Shown: positions 8,638 to 18,206, counted from the first letter of the stretch. The stretch: 64,000 nt of DNA from Bacillota bacterium (GCA_023435895.1 JAEZLH010000028.1:62001-126000); one strand, 5' to 3'. Made by a program: numbers and translations. Notes: generated by a model not told the origin, from the letters alone.

Positions 8638-9651
8638 ATGTCGACTATAAAAGATATTGCAAATATTGTCGGTGTAAGCTGTACCACTGTATCGAACGTA
8701 ATTCATGGCAGAGCCGGTCGTGTATCTGCCGAAACCATAAAGCGTATTAATGAAGCAATCGACGAACTTGGCTATGTTCCTAATATGTCTGCCCGCTCCT
8801 TAGTTTCCAGTTCCTCCAAGGTGATCGGAATGATTAGCCATTTAACAGCGAATACGAGAGAAACGATCATCGAAGATCCCTTCCACTCCGCCTTTATCGG
8901 TTCCATTGAAAAGACGTTACGGGAAAACGGTTATTATTTAATGCTTAGAACCGTGGAATCAACCGCTGACTTAGTTTCCTTCCTGCGTAACTGGAATGTG
9001 GATGGTTTGTTCTTCACCGGTGTATTTGAAGATGAGTTCTATGAAGCATTAAACGGCTTAAACATTCCAATCGTATTAATTGATAGCTATGTTCCTCCCT
9101 CAAAAATGTGCAATGTAGGTTTAGAGGATTATCGAGGTGGATACGAGGCAACCCGTTATCTCATCAATAAGGGACATCGCAATATTGCATTTGCCTCTCC
9201 TACCATTAAGACCCGAGGCGTTGTATCCGAACGTTTCCTTGGTTATAAGAATGCACTGGAGGAAGCGAACTTGCCCTTCCGACCTGAATATCTCTTCGAG
9301 CAGGAATTAGATACCGAAACCACAATCGCTCTTGGACGAACACTGGCTAACCTTGATGAAGTCACTGCCGTGTTTGCAACCGCAGATATTCTGGCTGCCG
9401 GAATTATCGCTGGAATTCAACAGTCGGGCAAATCAGTGCCGGAGGATATCTCTGTAATCGGTTTCGATGATATTAATCTATGCAGACTTATTTCCCCAAC
9501 ACTGACTACAATCCATCAGGATGCTCCTTATAAAGGTAAAATTGCAGTTGATTTTCTGTTTGATCTCTTGGATAAAAGTCCATTAGAAAAGCGGGAAGTA
9601 ATCCTGCCTATCCAGCTGATAGAACGAGATAGCGTTAAAGCATTATCTTAA
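8638..9651 (+). CDS. LacI-family transcriptional regulator of the GH65/transport operon
   Basis: 337 residues: N-terminal LacI helix-turn-helix and hinge (STIKDIANIVGVSCTTVSNV, ARSLV) followed by a periplasmic-binding-protein-like sensor domain (DGLFFTGV, GFDDINLCRLISPTLTTI). ATG 8638 follows GAAAGGATC. It is transcribed away from the pgmB operon and is flanked on the other side by the GH65 genes. Shared operators at its own promoter and at the transporter operon promoter point to it as the local repressor, released by an alpha-glucoside or a phosphorylated product. The effector is not known. Confidence 0.92.
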   Translation: MSTIKDIANIVGVSCTTVSNVIHGRAGRVSAETIKRINEAIDELGYVPNMSARSLVSSSSKVIGMISHLTANTRETIIEDPFHSAFIGSIEKTLRENGYYLMLRTVESTADLVSFLRNWNVDGLFFTGVFEDEFYEALNGLNIPIVLIDSYVPPSKMCNVGLEDYRGGYEATRYLINKGHRNIAFASPTIKTRGVVSERFLGYKNALEEANLPFRPEYLFEQELDTETTIALGRTLANLDEVTAVFATADILAAGIIAGIQQSGKSVPEDISVIGFDDINLCRLISPTLTTIHQDAPYKGKIAVDFLFDLLDKSPLEKREVILPIQLIERDSVKALS

Positions 9652-9674
9652 ATACAAACAAAAAATCCTATATG

Positions 9675-9712
9675 AAAAGGCTGTTGTTATTTTGGTAGCA
9701 ACAGCCTTTTTT
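9675..9712. terminator. Bidirectional terminator between lacI and GH65 genes
   Basis: Perfect 12-bp stem AAAAGGCTGTTG / CAACAGCCTTTT (9675-9686 and 9699-9710) with TT following. A-tract and T-tract on the two sides allow use by both convergent units. Confidence 0.88.
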
Positions 9713-9720
9713 CGTAAGGG

Positions 9721-9797
9721 TAAAGCGAAGGATTTCAAGCTTTGCCTGATTTATGATATAAAGCGAAGGAGTTTCAAGCTTTGCTTCATTTATAATA
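9721..9797. repeat. Two tandem copies of a 38-bp sequence
   Basis: TAAAGCGAAGG..TTTCAAGC TTTGC..ATTTAT occurs at about 9721-9758 and again at 9759-9797 with only a few changes. It lies just beyond the terminator shared by lacI and the GH65 operon. No function is apparent. Confidence 0.65.
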
Positions 9798-9857
9798 AGT
9801 TCATCTCATATACCCACAATAATTCATAGTATGCTTTTACGGGTTTATCCTCCCTTA

Positions 9858-12059
9858 TTAACGGTATGATCCGATCTTTTGAACATCTTCTCCAGCCTGA
9901 GTGATCGTAATTTGATAACGCTCTCCTCTGTATACCAAATGAAACTGCAATTTTCTCCAGCCAGAGGGTAATTCAGGATATGCTTCCACCGACCCGTCAT
10001 GGAACCTTATACCTCCAAATCCTTCAATGGCAGTCATATATGCCCCACCGGAAGCAGCTGGGTGCGTCCCTCCGATATAGATTAATCCGGCCCATTCTTT
10101 ACCCTTTTGGGTTAGATCGGACTGCGCCGATTTCATAAAGAATGGATAAGCTTTTTCCGGCATATTACATCTACATGCCAGCATGGCGTACATACATGCA
10201 CTTAGGGAGGAACCATGCTCGGTTCTTGGCTCATAGTAATTCCAATTCTTTAATAACTGTTCCTCCGAGTAATCCTCAGGGAATAGATTTAACATTGTAA
10301 TGACATCTGCCTGTTTAATCACCTTGGTATGAGTTGCTACACCGTAAGCCCCTCCCCAATATTCCTTTTCGTGAAGTAAACGGCTTCGTACTTCCTCTAT
10401 GCTGACCTCCTCCAACTGGGAATAACCATCGAATTGTTCGACTACACCACTCTCCTCCTCCGGTTGAGGAATATACAGCTTATCCGAGGCATCCTGAAAG
10501 TTCTGTAACAAAGTAGAGAGATCAAACAGCTTGTTAAGTCGTTGTACCTCCTCAGCTTCCAGCTCCTGTAGATTCCTTATGACATAAACCGCGCTGTCAA
10601 AGGTATACTTCGCCATTCGATTGGTGTAAGCATTATTATTCACCCGTTCATGGTATTCATCCGGTCCGATTACATCATGAAGCTCATAGTAACTGCCATT
10701 CACTTTCCTAATCAGAAGATCATAATAAAAGTTGGCACATTCGAGAATCACTTCTGCACCACCCTCAGCAAAAAGTCTCCGATCTCCGGTGATTTCCATA
10801 TATCTTCTCAGCCCGTATACAATAGCGGACGAGATATGTATCTGTTTATCCCTAAAATAAGTTCTCATCTCTCTGCCGGTGAAAACATCCGTCACATTGT
10901 AATCGGAGCAGGCATCATAACCGCCTTCCTGACTTTCCCAAGCATAGAAGGCACCTTGATAGCCATAGCCTTTTGCCTTGTTCTTAGCACCCTCTAACGT
11001 ATCAATTCTGTATTTTAATAAGGTCTTTGCAACCTCCGGCTCCGTAAAGAGAAAGAAATCTAACATAAACATCTCAGTATCCCAAAATACTGCACCCTTA
11101 TAGGTTTGACCGGACAACCCTCTGGCAGCAATGGATAACTGGTCAGTATGTCTTGGAGCAATGCAATGAAGATGGTAAATGGAGTAATTAAGTGCCTCCA
11201 TTGCTTCGTCATCCCCTTCAATGATTACCTCGGAATACTTCCACTTCTCTTCCCATTCTTCCCTATGTGCGCTGCAAAGTTCATTATATCCGCTTGTCTT
11301 AGCTTGCTTTATCAACTGAAGAGTATGGTTTTTATAGTCTTTTGTATCCTTACTTGTATATACAGTAATATATTTTATAAGGGTATAAATTCGTCCTGGC
11401 TGTATAGCGAAACGAAGAACTCTAAGAAACTTTCCTTCTAATTCTACTACTTCCTCACTTACATCAAAGTCCACATTGTAATCTTCAGCCACGCATACCT
11501 TATCCTGGTTCTCGTGGGTGATTCCGATTGCTGTTAGGATTCCGTCATTTGATACAAATTCCATACTATCATAATGCGGACCGTTAATATCCCATACCTG
11601 ACCATCAATCCCAGTGAAAAGCTTCACTTCGCCTTCTGCCTCACTAGTAATGCAATATTTCATCACTATCAAATGCTTCTCTCCTAATGATGCGAAGCGC
11701 TCCGATTGAACTGTCAACTTCCCGTTCGATATATCCCAGACCGTTGTCCTTTCAAATATCCCATGTCGATAGTTCAATGAGACCTTGTGACTCTCGGGAA
11801 CATCCTCCGGAAGACGAAGAGATTTATCGTTAAACGTAATATAGGTATACAATCCGTTGGGCGCATTCAGCGGCTCCCTCCAGGCGTTCCCCACCCTGTC
11901 ATAAATTCCGGCCATATTAATTGCAGGATACTGTTCCCTTGTATATTCCTGCAAGGTACCACGAATCCCCATATAACCGTTACCGGTTAGAAATTTATTG
12001 CCCAATTTTGAGATACGGTCTGGATCAAAGCCAGATTCCTCAATCTTCCAATGAATCAT
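9858..12059 (-). CDS. Glycoside hydrolase family 65 phosphorylase (first of two)
   Basis: Inverting alpha-glucoside phosphorylase of about 733 residues. It shows the GH65 N-terminal signature (ISKLGNKFLTGNGYMGIRG), the catalytic acid Glu468 in GPDEYHERVNNNAYTN and a phosphate-binding HGSSLS motif near the C-terminal third. The (alpha/alpha)6 barrel is complete. It splits an alpha-linked glucoside with phosphate in the cytoplasm to beta-glucose-1-phosphate. Members differ in specificity (maltose, kojibiose, nigerose, trehalose, glucosyl-rhamnose) and motif reading cannot settle it. ATG 12059 is preferred because GGAGGG lies 6 bases before it; an ATG at 12089 overlaps the stop of the upstream GH65 gene by one base. 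Last gene of the binding-protein/permease operon. Confidence 0.93.
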   Translation of the reverse strand: MIHWKIEESGFDPDRISKLGNKFLTGNGYMGIRGTLQEYTREQYPAINMAGIYDRVGNAWREPLNAPNGLYTYITFNDKSLRLPEDVPESHKVSLNYRHGIFERTTVWDISNGKLTVQSERFASLGEKHLIVMKYCITSEAEGEVKLFTGIDGQVWDINGPHYDSMEFVSNDGILTAIGITHENQDKVCVAEDYNVDFDVSEEVVELEGKFLRVLRFAIQPGRIYTLIKYITVYTSKDTKDYKNHTLQLIKQAKTSGYNELCSAHREEWEEKWKYSEVIIEGDDEAMEALNYSIYHLHCIAPRHTDQLSIAARGLSGQTYKGAVFWDTEMFMLDFFLFTEPEVAKTLLKYRIDTLEGAKNKAKGYGYQGAFYAWESQEGGYDACSDYNVTDVFTGREMRTYFRDKQIHISSAIVYGLRRYMEITGDRRLFAEGGAEVILECANFYYDLLIRKVNGSYYELHDVIGPDEYHERVNNNAYTNRMAKYTFDSAVYVIRNLQELEAEEVQRLNKLFDLSTLLQNFQDASDKLYIPQPEEESGVVEQFDGYSQLEEVSIEEVRSRLLHEKEYWGGAYGVATHTKVIKQADVITMLNLFPEDYSEEQLLKNWNYYEPRTEHGSSLSACMYAMLACRCNMPEKAYPFFMKSAQSDLTQKGKEWAGLIYIGGTHPAASGGAYMTAIEGFGGIRFHDGSVEAYPELPSGWRKLQFHLVYRGERYQITITQAGEDVQKIGSYR

Positions 12060-12088
12060 CTTATCCCTCCAAACTTTATCTTCACTCA

Positions 12089-14392
12089 TCAGCCTTTTCG
12101 GTCATCAGGAAGTTCTATTCTAGTAACCTCTTTGCCCAGAGTATATTTGTTATCGTAAATCAGCACTTCAACTTCACTGCCATGAACCGTATGGAATAAA
12201 GCTTGCTCCTTATTGATTTCCACCTGGACAATGTCCTTTTTATAATGAATGCAGAAGGAATAGCTGTTCCAGTCTTTTGGAATAGAAGGGGAAAAGCTCA
12301 GCTTTTGCTGATCGGATCTCATTCCACCAAAGCCGTATACAATGTTCATCCAAGCCGCTGCAATCGAGGTAGTATGCAGCCCTTCCGAGGTATTTCTGTT
12401 ATAGTTATCCAAATCCATTCTGGTAGCAAAGCCAAAGAATTTGTAGGCTTCCTCATGCTTTTGTAATTGGAGAGCCAAAATAGAATGTACCGAAGGGGAC
12501 AGTGAACTTTCATGAATACATCTTGGTTCATAGTATTCATAGTTTGCTTTCAGCTGTTCCTGCGTAAAGCTTCCGTTGTACAGAAGCATCATCATGAGAA
12601 CATCCGGCTGCTTAATCATATTATTCCGATAAATTCGGTCATAGCTCCAATGATGATATAAAGGAAAATCCTCAATCGGAATTGAATCCACATCCACATT
12701 AGGAAGATTAAAATAACCCTCATGCTGTTCAAATAGCTTTGTATCTTCGCTATATGGAATGAACATGTGCTCCGCAAGTATCTTCCACTGTGATAGTTCT
12801 TGATCCCCAAGTAAGTAGCTTTGCACCAAAGCCTCATAGGCTGCTAAATCTTTGATTTTAAAGCGGTTCAGTGCTTCTAAGGTATATTCCAGAGATACTT
12901 TACCCATATAATTCGTATAACAGTTATTGTTAACCATCATTTGGAATTCATCCGGTCCCATTACTCCATAATAGCCGTAAAAAGTGTGGTCTGCATTCCA
13001 TGCTCCTCTTGATGCCAGCATTCTGCTGATCTCAATCAATATGGGCAAGCCCTTCTCATAGACAAATTCTTCATCGCCCGTAATCTTTTCATAGTGCCAT
13101 AATCCATAGGATACCGCTGTGGATGCTTGAAGCTGCAGGCTTGCGTGTTGCCATAGATTACAGCATTCCCTTCCGCTTATGGTTGCAATCGGATAGAAAG
13201 CTCCTTCACAATCCAATGCTTTCGCTCTTTCCTTAGCCTCGGGAAGTGTTTGATATCTGAAATCCAGGAGATTCTTTGCTGCCTCCAGGTTATTAAATAT
13301 GTAAAACGGCAGGCAATAGGTTTCGGTATCCCAAAATGTATTACCGCTATAAGCCTCTCCGGTAAGACCCTTAGCGCCGATTATGGTGCCACTATCTGCT
13401 CCATGATAGGTCTGATGCATCTGGAAGATACAAAAGCGTATTCCTTGTTGATTCAGCTCATCGCCTTCAATTATAATGTCAGAATCCTTCCACATTTGTT
13501 CCCACCAGATAACGTTCTCTTGCTTCATATTATCATAATCAAGAGTTTGAATCTTTTGCTGAGACTCTTTCTTTGCTTTATCAAAGTCATAAAAGCTCTC
13601 CGGAGTGGCGCTCTTTCTTGTGATATTAATCACTAATTTGGTAAAGGATGCTTCCTTTCCCTGTTCCAGCTTTAATGTGAATTCCTTCAAGATCTTTTTA
13701 TCCGCTCTTTCTTCCTTCTCAGAAGCATCTGTTATAAAGCGGCTGATCGAGTAAACGGATTGATTCGTATGTATGGTATCTGCCTGTATGGAACACCATT
13801 TCTCTCCAGACTCGCATTGGTCAGATTGCCATAAGTTCTTATCGAACATTCGGTGAACGGTTGTAAAATCCAGACCTGATGTAATTCTGATTTCTCCCGA
13901 GAAATTCAGCGCGGTCAAGCGTACTCTCTGTCCGGCTTGTTGTGCATCCGTCATGGATAAAAAGCGCTCAAATTCCAGTTGTAATTCCCGGCCATCATCA
14001 AATGCATAGGTATAGGCTCTGGTCAGAACACCGGTTTTCAGATTTAGCCTGCGACTGAAATCTTTTATCTTTGAAGGTTCCACGCTAACTGCTTCCTTTT
14101 CGCCCTCAATTCGAAGATACAACCAGTCCACAGAATTAACCATGAATTCCGTCTGATCTACAATACCCTTGTACGCAGAACCCTCAGTCTTTACTATTTC
14201 ATAAATTCCATTAAAATAACTACCAATAAGACTCTCCCCTTGATAGCCTTCCTCAAAATATCCCCGAACTCCCATATACTCATTCCCCAAGGAGAAGATG
14301 GACTCGGACACCTGCGCATATGAGGGGTTAAAACCCTCCTCAATGATATTCCAAGGATCTGTTATATAATATTTATCTGCTATTTTTGCCAT
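12089..14392 (-). CDS. Glycoside hydrolase family 65 phosphorylase (second, divergent paralogue)
   Basis: 767 residues with full GH65 layout: SESIFSLGNEYMGVRGYFEE at the N-terminus, catalytic acid Glu482 in GPDEFQMMVNNNCYTN, and phosphate-site motif HESSLSPS. It differs widely from its neighbour (the DEYHE motif is DEFQM here), so the two probably act on different linkages or chain lengths of the same imported sugar. ATG 14392 follows GGAGG. It is directly downstream of two CUT1 permeases and overlaps or nearly touches the next GH65 gene. No secretion signal, so cytoplasmic. The exact acceptor specificity cannot be assigned from sequence alone. Confidence 0.92.
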   Translation of the reverse strand: MAKIADKYYITDPWNIIEEGFNPSYAQVSESIFSLGNEYMGVRGYFEEGYQGESLIGSYFNGIYEIVKTEGSAYKGIVDQTEFMVNSVDWLYLRIEGEKEAVSVEPSKIKDFSRRLNLKTGVLTRAYTYAFDDGRELQLEFERFLSMTDAQQAGQRVRLTALNFSGEIRITSGLDFTTVHRMFDKNLWQSDQCESGEKWCSIQADTIHTNQSVYSISRFITDASEKEERADKKILKEFTLKLEQGKEASFTKLVINITRKSATPESFYDFDKAKKESQQKIQTLDYDNMKQENVIWWEQMWKDSDIIIEGDELNQQGIRFCIFQMHQTYHGADSGTIIGAKGLTGEAYSGNTFWDTETYCLPFYIFNNLEAAKNLLDFRYQTLPEAKERAKALDCEGAFYPIATISGRECCNLWQHASLQLQASTAVSYGLWHYEKITGDEEFVYEKGLPILIEISRMLASRGAWNADHTFYGYYGVMGPDEFQMMVNNNCYTNYMGKVSLEYTLEALNRFKIKDLAAYEALVQSYLLGDQELSQWKILAEHMFIPYSEDTKLFEQHEGYFNLPNVDVDSIPIEDFPLYHHWSYDRIYRNNMIKQPDVLMMMLLYNGSFTQEQLKANYEYYEPRCIHESSLSPSVHSILALQLQKHEEAYKFFGFATRMDLDNYNRNTSEGLHTTSIAAAWMNIVYGFGGMRSDQQKLSFSPSIPKDWNSYSFCIHYKKDIVQVEINKEQALFHTVHGSEVEVLIYDNKYTLGKEVTRIELPDDRKG

Positions 14393-14456
14393 AATAAATC
14401 CTCCAAGTTATTAAAACGCCCTTATGTTATGCATAAAAGCAATCTTCGGTAGATGA

Positions 14457-15335
14457 TCAACCTTTCAAAGCACCGGTTGTAGTACCCGCCGTAATTTGTT
14501 TTTGAAAAATCATAAATAAAATGATTGGAGGTATAATTGAGAATGCTACCGCTCTTAATACCTCAACGTTGGTAGCATTGGAGGTACGGAACATAAAGAG
14601 GCGTACCATAACCGTTTCATGACCTGATCCGTTTAATACCAGGAATGGTAATAAGAAATCTGACCATGCAGCATTGATTGTAAAGATAGTGATTACCATA
14701 ACAATCGGTTTGGAAAGAGGTAAGATGATACTCAGGAAGGTTTTTAACACACCACAACCATCCAGTTTCGCAGCCTCAATTAATTCCTTCGGCAATCCCT
14801 CAAAAAATTGCTTAAAGAGTACCACAAAGAACGCATTTGCTCCCATACATAACCAGAGCGGTACAAAAGATTTGTTTAACCCTACACGATTGATATTGAC
14901 GAATAATGCTACAACGCTGGTGGTTGCGGGAATTAACAAACCCCACATTACCAAAGTATAGACTGCTTTATAACCCTTGGGTCTTAAAATACCAAGACCA
15001 TATGCTAAAAGCCCGTTAAATATTACGGAGCTGATGACGCTTCCTATCACTACTGCGAAGGAGTTAACATAATATCTTACAAACTTTAAATCATTCCAAG
15101 TTTTAATATAATTTTCAAAATTAAATACCTTTGGTAAAATTGTGGCATCCTTACGAAATTCAGCATTTTCTTTAAAACTCGCCAGGAATACCCATACTGC
15201 AGGGAACACAGATACTACCACCATTCCAATACAAACAGCAAAAATTATGATTGCAAGTATTTTGTGACGCATGGAATGAAGATCATAATATCGTAGAGTT
15301 CCTTCATCTTTCTTTCTATATTTATCGAAAAACAT
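14457..15335 (-). CDS. CUT1 sugar ABC transporter permease (MalG-like)
   Basis: 292 residues, six predicted membrane helices beginning with ILAIIIFAVCIGMVVVSVFPAVWVF and an EAA loop (EAAKLDGCGVLKTFLSIILPLSKP) that contacts the ATPase. ATG 15335 follows AGGAGG. It pairs with the MalF-like permease just upstream in the operon. No ATPase gene is present in the operon, so energy must come from a shared MsmK/UgpC-type subunit encoded elsewhere. The substrate is probably an alpha-gluco-oligosaccharide, judged from the two GH65 genes that follow. Confidence 0.94.
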   Translation of the reverse strand: MFFDKYRKKDEGTLRYYDLHSMRHKILAIIIFAVCIGMVVVSVFPAVWVFLASFKENAEFRKDATILPKVFNFENYIKTWNDLKFVRYYVNSFAVVIGSVISSVIFNGLLAYGLGILRPKGYKAVYTLVMWGLLIPATTSVVALFVNINRVGLNKSFVPLWLCMGANAFFVVLFKQFFEGLPKELIEAAKLDGCGVLKTFLSIILPLSKPIVMVITIFTINAAWSDFLLPFLVLNGSGHETVMVRLFMFRTSNATNVEVLRAVAFSIIPPIILFMIFQKQITAGTTTGALKG

Positions 15336-15400
15336 CGCTACCTCCTAATCTGCCCCTTTATTACGGGCTTACACTAAGCAGAATTTTTATTCTTATCTTT

Positions 15401-16297
15401 TCAGACCTCTTTTGACTTTGTAAGCTTAAAGTAAAGACCGCTTAAAACGACCAGGACGATGCACATCATTACCGATAATGCAGCTGCCGCAGGATAATTG
15501 TAATCTCTAAACGCGTAATTATAGACCAATTGCATAATGGAGATACTTGCATTGTTCGGTCCGCCGTTGGTCAATACAAGGGGCTCATATAAAATCTGGA
15601 ATACCGCTATAATCTGTAGAATGAGCAATGTTTTTCCAAGTGTAAAAATATTTGGTAAAGTAATAAAACGAATTCTATGACGGATTCCTGCTCCGTCCAG
15701 TGCTGCTGCTTCATATAGTTCCGGATTTATTCCATTAATACCTGCCATATAAATCAGTGCGGTGGCTCCCGCACCCTTCCAGGTCATTGTTGCCACTATT
15801 AAGGGTATCGTTAATTTGGGATTAGATAACCATACCATAGGATCTACTCCTAGTTTTCCTAATAAAATATTTAAAACACCTGTAGCGCCCGGTCGAAAGA
15901 AAAATCCCCACATTAAAACCATTGCCATACCGGGCATAATGTTCGGAAAATAAACACCAATCTTAAATAAACCTTTCAAATGAGCTGTTTCGGTAATGAA
16001 AATCGCAATTATGATGGGTATGAAAAACCCAATAATTAAGGACCAAAAAATATACTTAAAGGTATTGCCAAAAGCCGCCCAAAAATCCGGATGATTTAGA
16101 ACTAATTTATAATTATCCAGCCCAATGAAGTCCTGTACTCTGATTCCTTTGGCTGAATACAAGGAGAGACGAACGCTTTCTCCTAGCGGCTCCCAAACAA
16201 AAAAAGCAAATAATATGAGGGTCGGCAACATAATCAGCCATCCTGCTATGTCCCGTTTATTTATTTTCTTCTTTTTATCATTTATCGCCTTAACCAC
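15401..16297 (-). CDS. CUT1 sugar ABC transporter permease (MalF/UgpA-like)
   Basis: About 298 residues with six membrane helices (first: GWLIMLPTLILFAFFVW) and the EAA loop ELYEAAALDGAGIRHRIRFI. GTG 16297 is preferred since GAGGAGGGG lies 8 bases before it; a GTG ten codons earlier has no ribosome site. It forms the heterodimeric channel with the MalG-like protein encoded downstream. It is separated from the binding-protein gene by a stem-loop at 16341-16377. Confidence 0.93.
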   Translation of the reverse strand: MVKAINDKKKKINKRDIAGWLIMLPTLILFAFFVWEPLGESVRLSLYSAKGIRVQDFIGLDNYKLVLNHPDFWAAFGNTFKYIFWSLIIGFFIPIIIAIFITETAHLKGLFKIGVYFPNIMPGMAMVLMWGFFFRPGATGVLNILLGKLGVDPMVWLSNPKLTIPLIVATMTWKGAGATALIYMAGINGINPELYEAAALDGAGIRHRIRFITLPNIFTLGKTLLILQIIAVFQILYEPLVLTNGGPNNASISIMQLVYNYAFRDYNYPAAAALSVMMCIVLVVLSGLYFKLTKSKEV

Positions 16298-16340
16298 TAA
16301 CTTCCCCTCCTCTTTCTTGTATCGCACGAGTCATTTCATA

Positions 16341-16377
16341 GATGATGGGGTAATCCTTAATAGGAAACCCCATCATC
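16341..16377 (-). promoter_or_regulatory. Stem-loop between binding-protein and permease genes
   Basis: Perfect 11-bp arms GATGATGGGGT (16341-16351) and ACCCCATCATC (16367-16377), 15-nt loop, no T-run after it on the minus strand. It is likely an mRNA 3'-end stabiliser or partial terminator that lets the binding protein be made in excess. Confidence 0.75.
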
Positions 16378-16414
16378 CCAGACATCAAACTATATTAATT
16401 TAATATCGCAGTCA

Positions 16415-17863
16415 TTATTTATTTACAGTACTATCCAGTATCTTCTGATAGTTTTCATCTGCTTTCTTCATAAGAGCTGGAACATCTGCCTTCTTATCTG
16501 TAACAACAGCCTGAAGAACCTTTGTCAACTCTGCATATAAATCCTGGGCAGATCCGGGCTCTTCTGTACGAAGGTTGCCAGGTGTCTTAATTGCGTTAAA
16601 ATAAGAATCATAGAACTTCATATCAACATTGCCGAACTCTTTCACAATATTAGACTCAGCTGATAAAACATCGTCCGCAATCCAAGCAGGGAAACGAGGA
16701 ATAACCGGTACACCACTTGCTACCTTGTTCTGAGCATCTGCCTTCATACCTGCAGTAGAAGCATCTGTAACAACAGGAGCTTTACCCATAACTTCAAGAT
16801 AATCAAGCGCTGCATTGATCTGTTCCGGTGTTGCATCCTTGGAGAACATATAAGGGGTACCACCTGATAAGGAGAATTGCTTTCCATCAGGACCTGCAGG
16901 AAGAGCACATAGAGCTAAGTCTTCAACAGGAAGCCCATTAACCTGGGTAGGCTGATTTACTGCATCGTTTGCTGCAATATACATTGCTGCTGCACCGGTT
17001 CCTAATTCTGCAAAACCAGTAGTCCAATCTTCGTTAGTAGGATCGGGAGTAAGAACATCATAATCCCATTTTAAAGATTTTACATATTCCATTGCTGCAA
17101 TTGCTTCAGGGCTGTCAACATTTGCTTCGAATTTACCATCTTTTTCTAAGGTTAAGGTTGCACCAAATGCCCATGCAATATTACTAAAATGCCATCCGCC
17201 AGCATTATCTTTAGCTAACAAGCATAATCCTGCCTGACCAGTTTTGTCTTTAATCTTCTTTGCTGATTCAGCTAACTCTTTCCAGGTCTTAGGATAGATC
17301 GGGGTTCCATCTGCATTAACAAGACCAGCTTCCTTAAATAGTGCTACGTTTAACATTAAACCTAACGCATAACCGTCACGAGGAATACCATAGATCTTAC
17401 CATCTTTAGAAAGTAAGTCTTTTATAGAAGGATTAATCTTATCAATCCATCCTCTTGCCTTTAACTCCTCTGTGATATCAGCAACATATCCACCATTGAT
17501 CAGCTTCTGAGGCTCTGTGAACCAAGACTCAAAGATGGTCGGTAAATTACCGGATTCTGCCAACGGAACAAATGTATCTGTTGCGTATTTATAATATGCA
17601 GGAACAACCTCCACATTAGGATGAGTTTCGTTAAATGTCTTAACGTAACCTTTATGTAACTCAATATCTGCTGTTAATGTATCTTCCGGCCAGATACCTA
17701 ATTTTAATTCGATTTTTTTTGCCGGAGTAGTAGGTGTTGCTTTGTCCGGTGCTTTCGTAGGATCTGTGGTAGCTGGGCTGTCGCTCTTACCGCAGCCTGC
17801 GATCATACCAACTGCAAATACCATGCATAGTACGAGACTGATGATTTTCTTCATTTTTTTCAT
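16415..17863 (-). CDS. Extracellular solute-binding lipoprotein, family 1 (sugar)
   Basis: 482 residues. The start at ATG 17863 follows GGAAGGAG and gives a typical lipoprotein signal (MKKMKKIISLVLCMVF ... MIAGCGK) with the lipidated Cys in AGC. The rest is a two-lobed family 1 binding protein (LKLGIWPEDTLTADI, TKAP-rich linker after the Cys). It delivers the sugar to the two permeases encoded downstream. It is the first gene of the five-gene operon under the promoter at 18207-18235 and two LacI-type operators. A longer frame back to 17965 lacks a ribosome site and would bury the signal peptide. Confidence 0.94.
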   Translation of the reverse strand: MKKMKKIISLVLCMVFAVGMIAGCGKSDSPATTDPTKAPDKATPTTPAKKIELKLGIWPEDTLTADIELHKGYVKTFNETHPNVEVVPAYYKYATDTFVPLAESGNLPTIFESWFTEPQKLINGGYVADITEELKARGWIDKINPSIKDLLSKDGKIYGIPRDGYALGLMLNVALFKEAGLVNADGTPIYPKTWKELAESAKKIKDKTGQAGLCLLAKDNAGGWHFSNIAWAFGATLTLEKDGKFEANVDSPEAIAAMEYVKSLKWDYDVLTPDPTNEDWTTGFAELGTGAAAMYIAANDAVNQPTQVNGLPVEDLALCALPAGPDGKQFSLSGGTPYMFSKDATPEQINAALDYLEVMGKAPVVTDASTAGMKADAQNKVASGVPVIPRFPAWIADDVLSAESNIVKEFGNVDMKFYDSYFNAIKTPGNLRTEEPGSAQDLYAELTKVLQAVVTDKKADVPALMKKADENYQKILDSTVNK

Positions 17864-18032
17864 GTCTTTCTCCTTCCATTTTCCATCAAACTGATTATAA
17901 GTGGATAATACTATTTTAATTTGTGTTTTACCATTAGTACAGTAATTTATTCGAACAATCTGCATTCATTCTACTTATTTAGCAAATTAAATGAATGTTC
18001 TTAAAAATTACACGAAGTAAGGAAATCTGTCC

Positions 18033-18062
18033 CCGGCAACTTCCAGGCCTTAGAAGTACCGG
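18033..18062 (-). promoter_or_regulatory. Hairpin in the long leader of the transport operon
   Basis: CCGG-CA-ACTTC and GAAGT-A-CCGG flank a 9-nt loop. It lies about 140 bases downstream of the predicted transcription start in an untranslated leader of roughly 335 nt. I recognise no riboswitch class. It may affect mRNA stability or regulation. Confidence 0.35.
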
Positions 18063-18124
18063 CAAAAATTATGCCCAAGTCCCCCTCCGCTCTGTACTAT
18101 TTATGGCATACATCTCATAAAATA

Positions 18125-18140
18125 GGTTTTACGTTAAACG
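18125..18140 (-). promoter_or_regulatory. LacI-type operator O2 of the GH65 transport operon
   Basis: GGTTTTACGTTAAACG, a near-palindrome with central ACGT, lies in the transcribed leader about 65 bases beyond the promoter-proximal operator. It agrees at 13 of 16 positions with the operator in front of the LacI gene at 8602. Confidence 0.68.
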
Positions 18141-18188
18141 TATCACACTTTAATTTGAAACCCCAAATTGCATTGTATATTTCGTATA

Positions 18189-18203
18189 CGTTTTACGTTC
18201 AAC
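18189..18203 (-). promoter_or_regulatory. LacI-type operator O1 of the GH65 transport operon
   Basis: CGTTTTACGTTCAAC begins 3 bases downstream of the -10 hexamer, where a bound LacI-family protein would block RNA polymerase. It shares GTTTTACGTT with O2 at 18125. Confidence 0.65.
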
Positions 18204-18206
18204 TTA

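Noticed and set aside
13250..13636. Plus-strand open frame of 128 codons
   Set aside because: It lies antisense inside the second GH65 gene and shows no ribosome site or recognisable domain.
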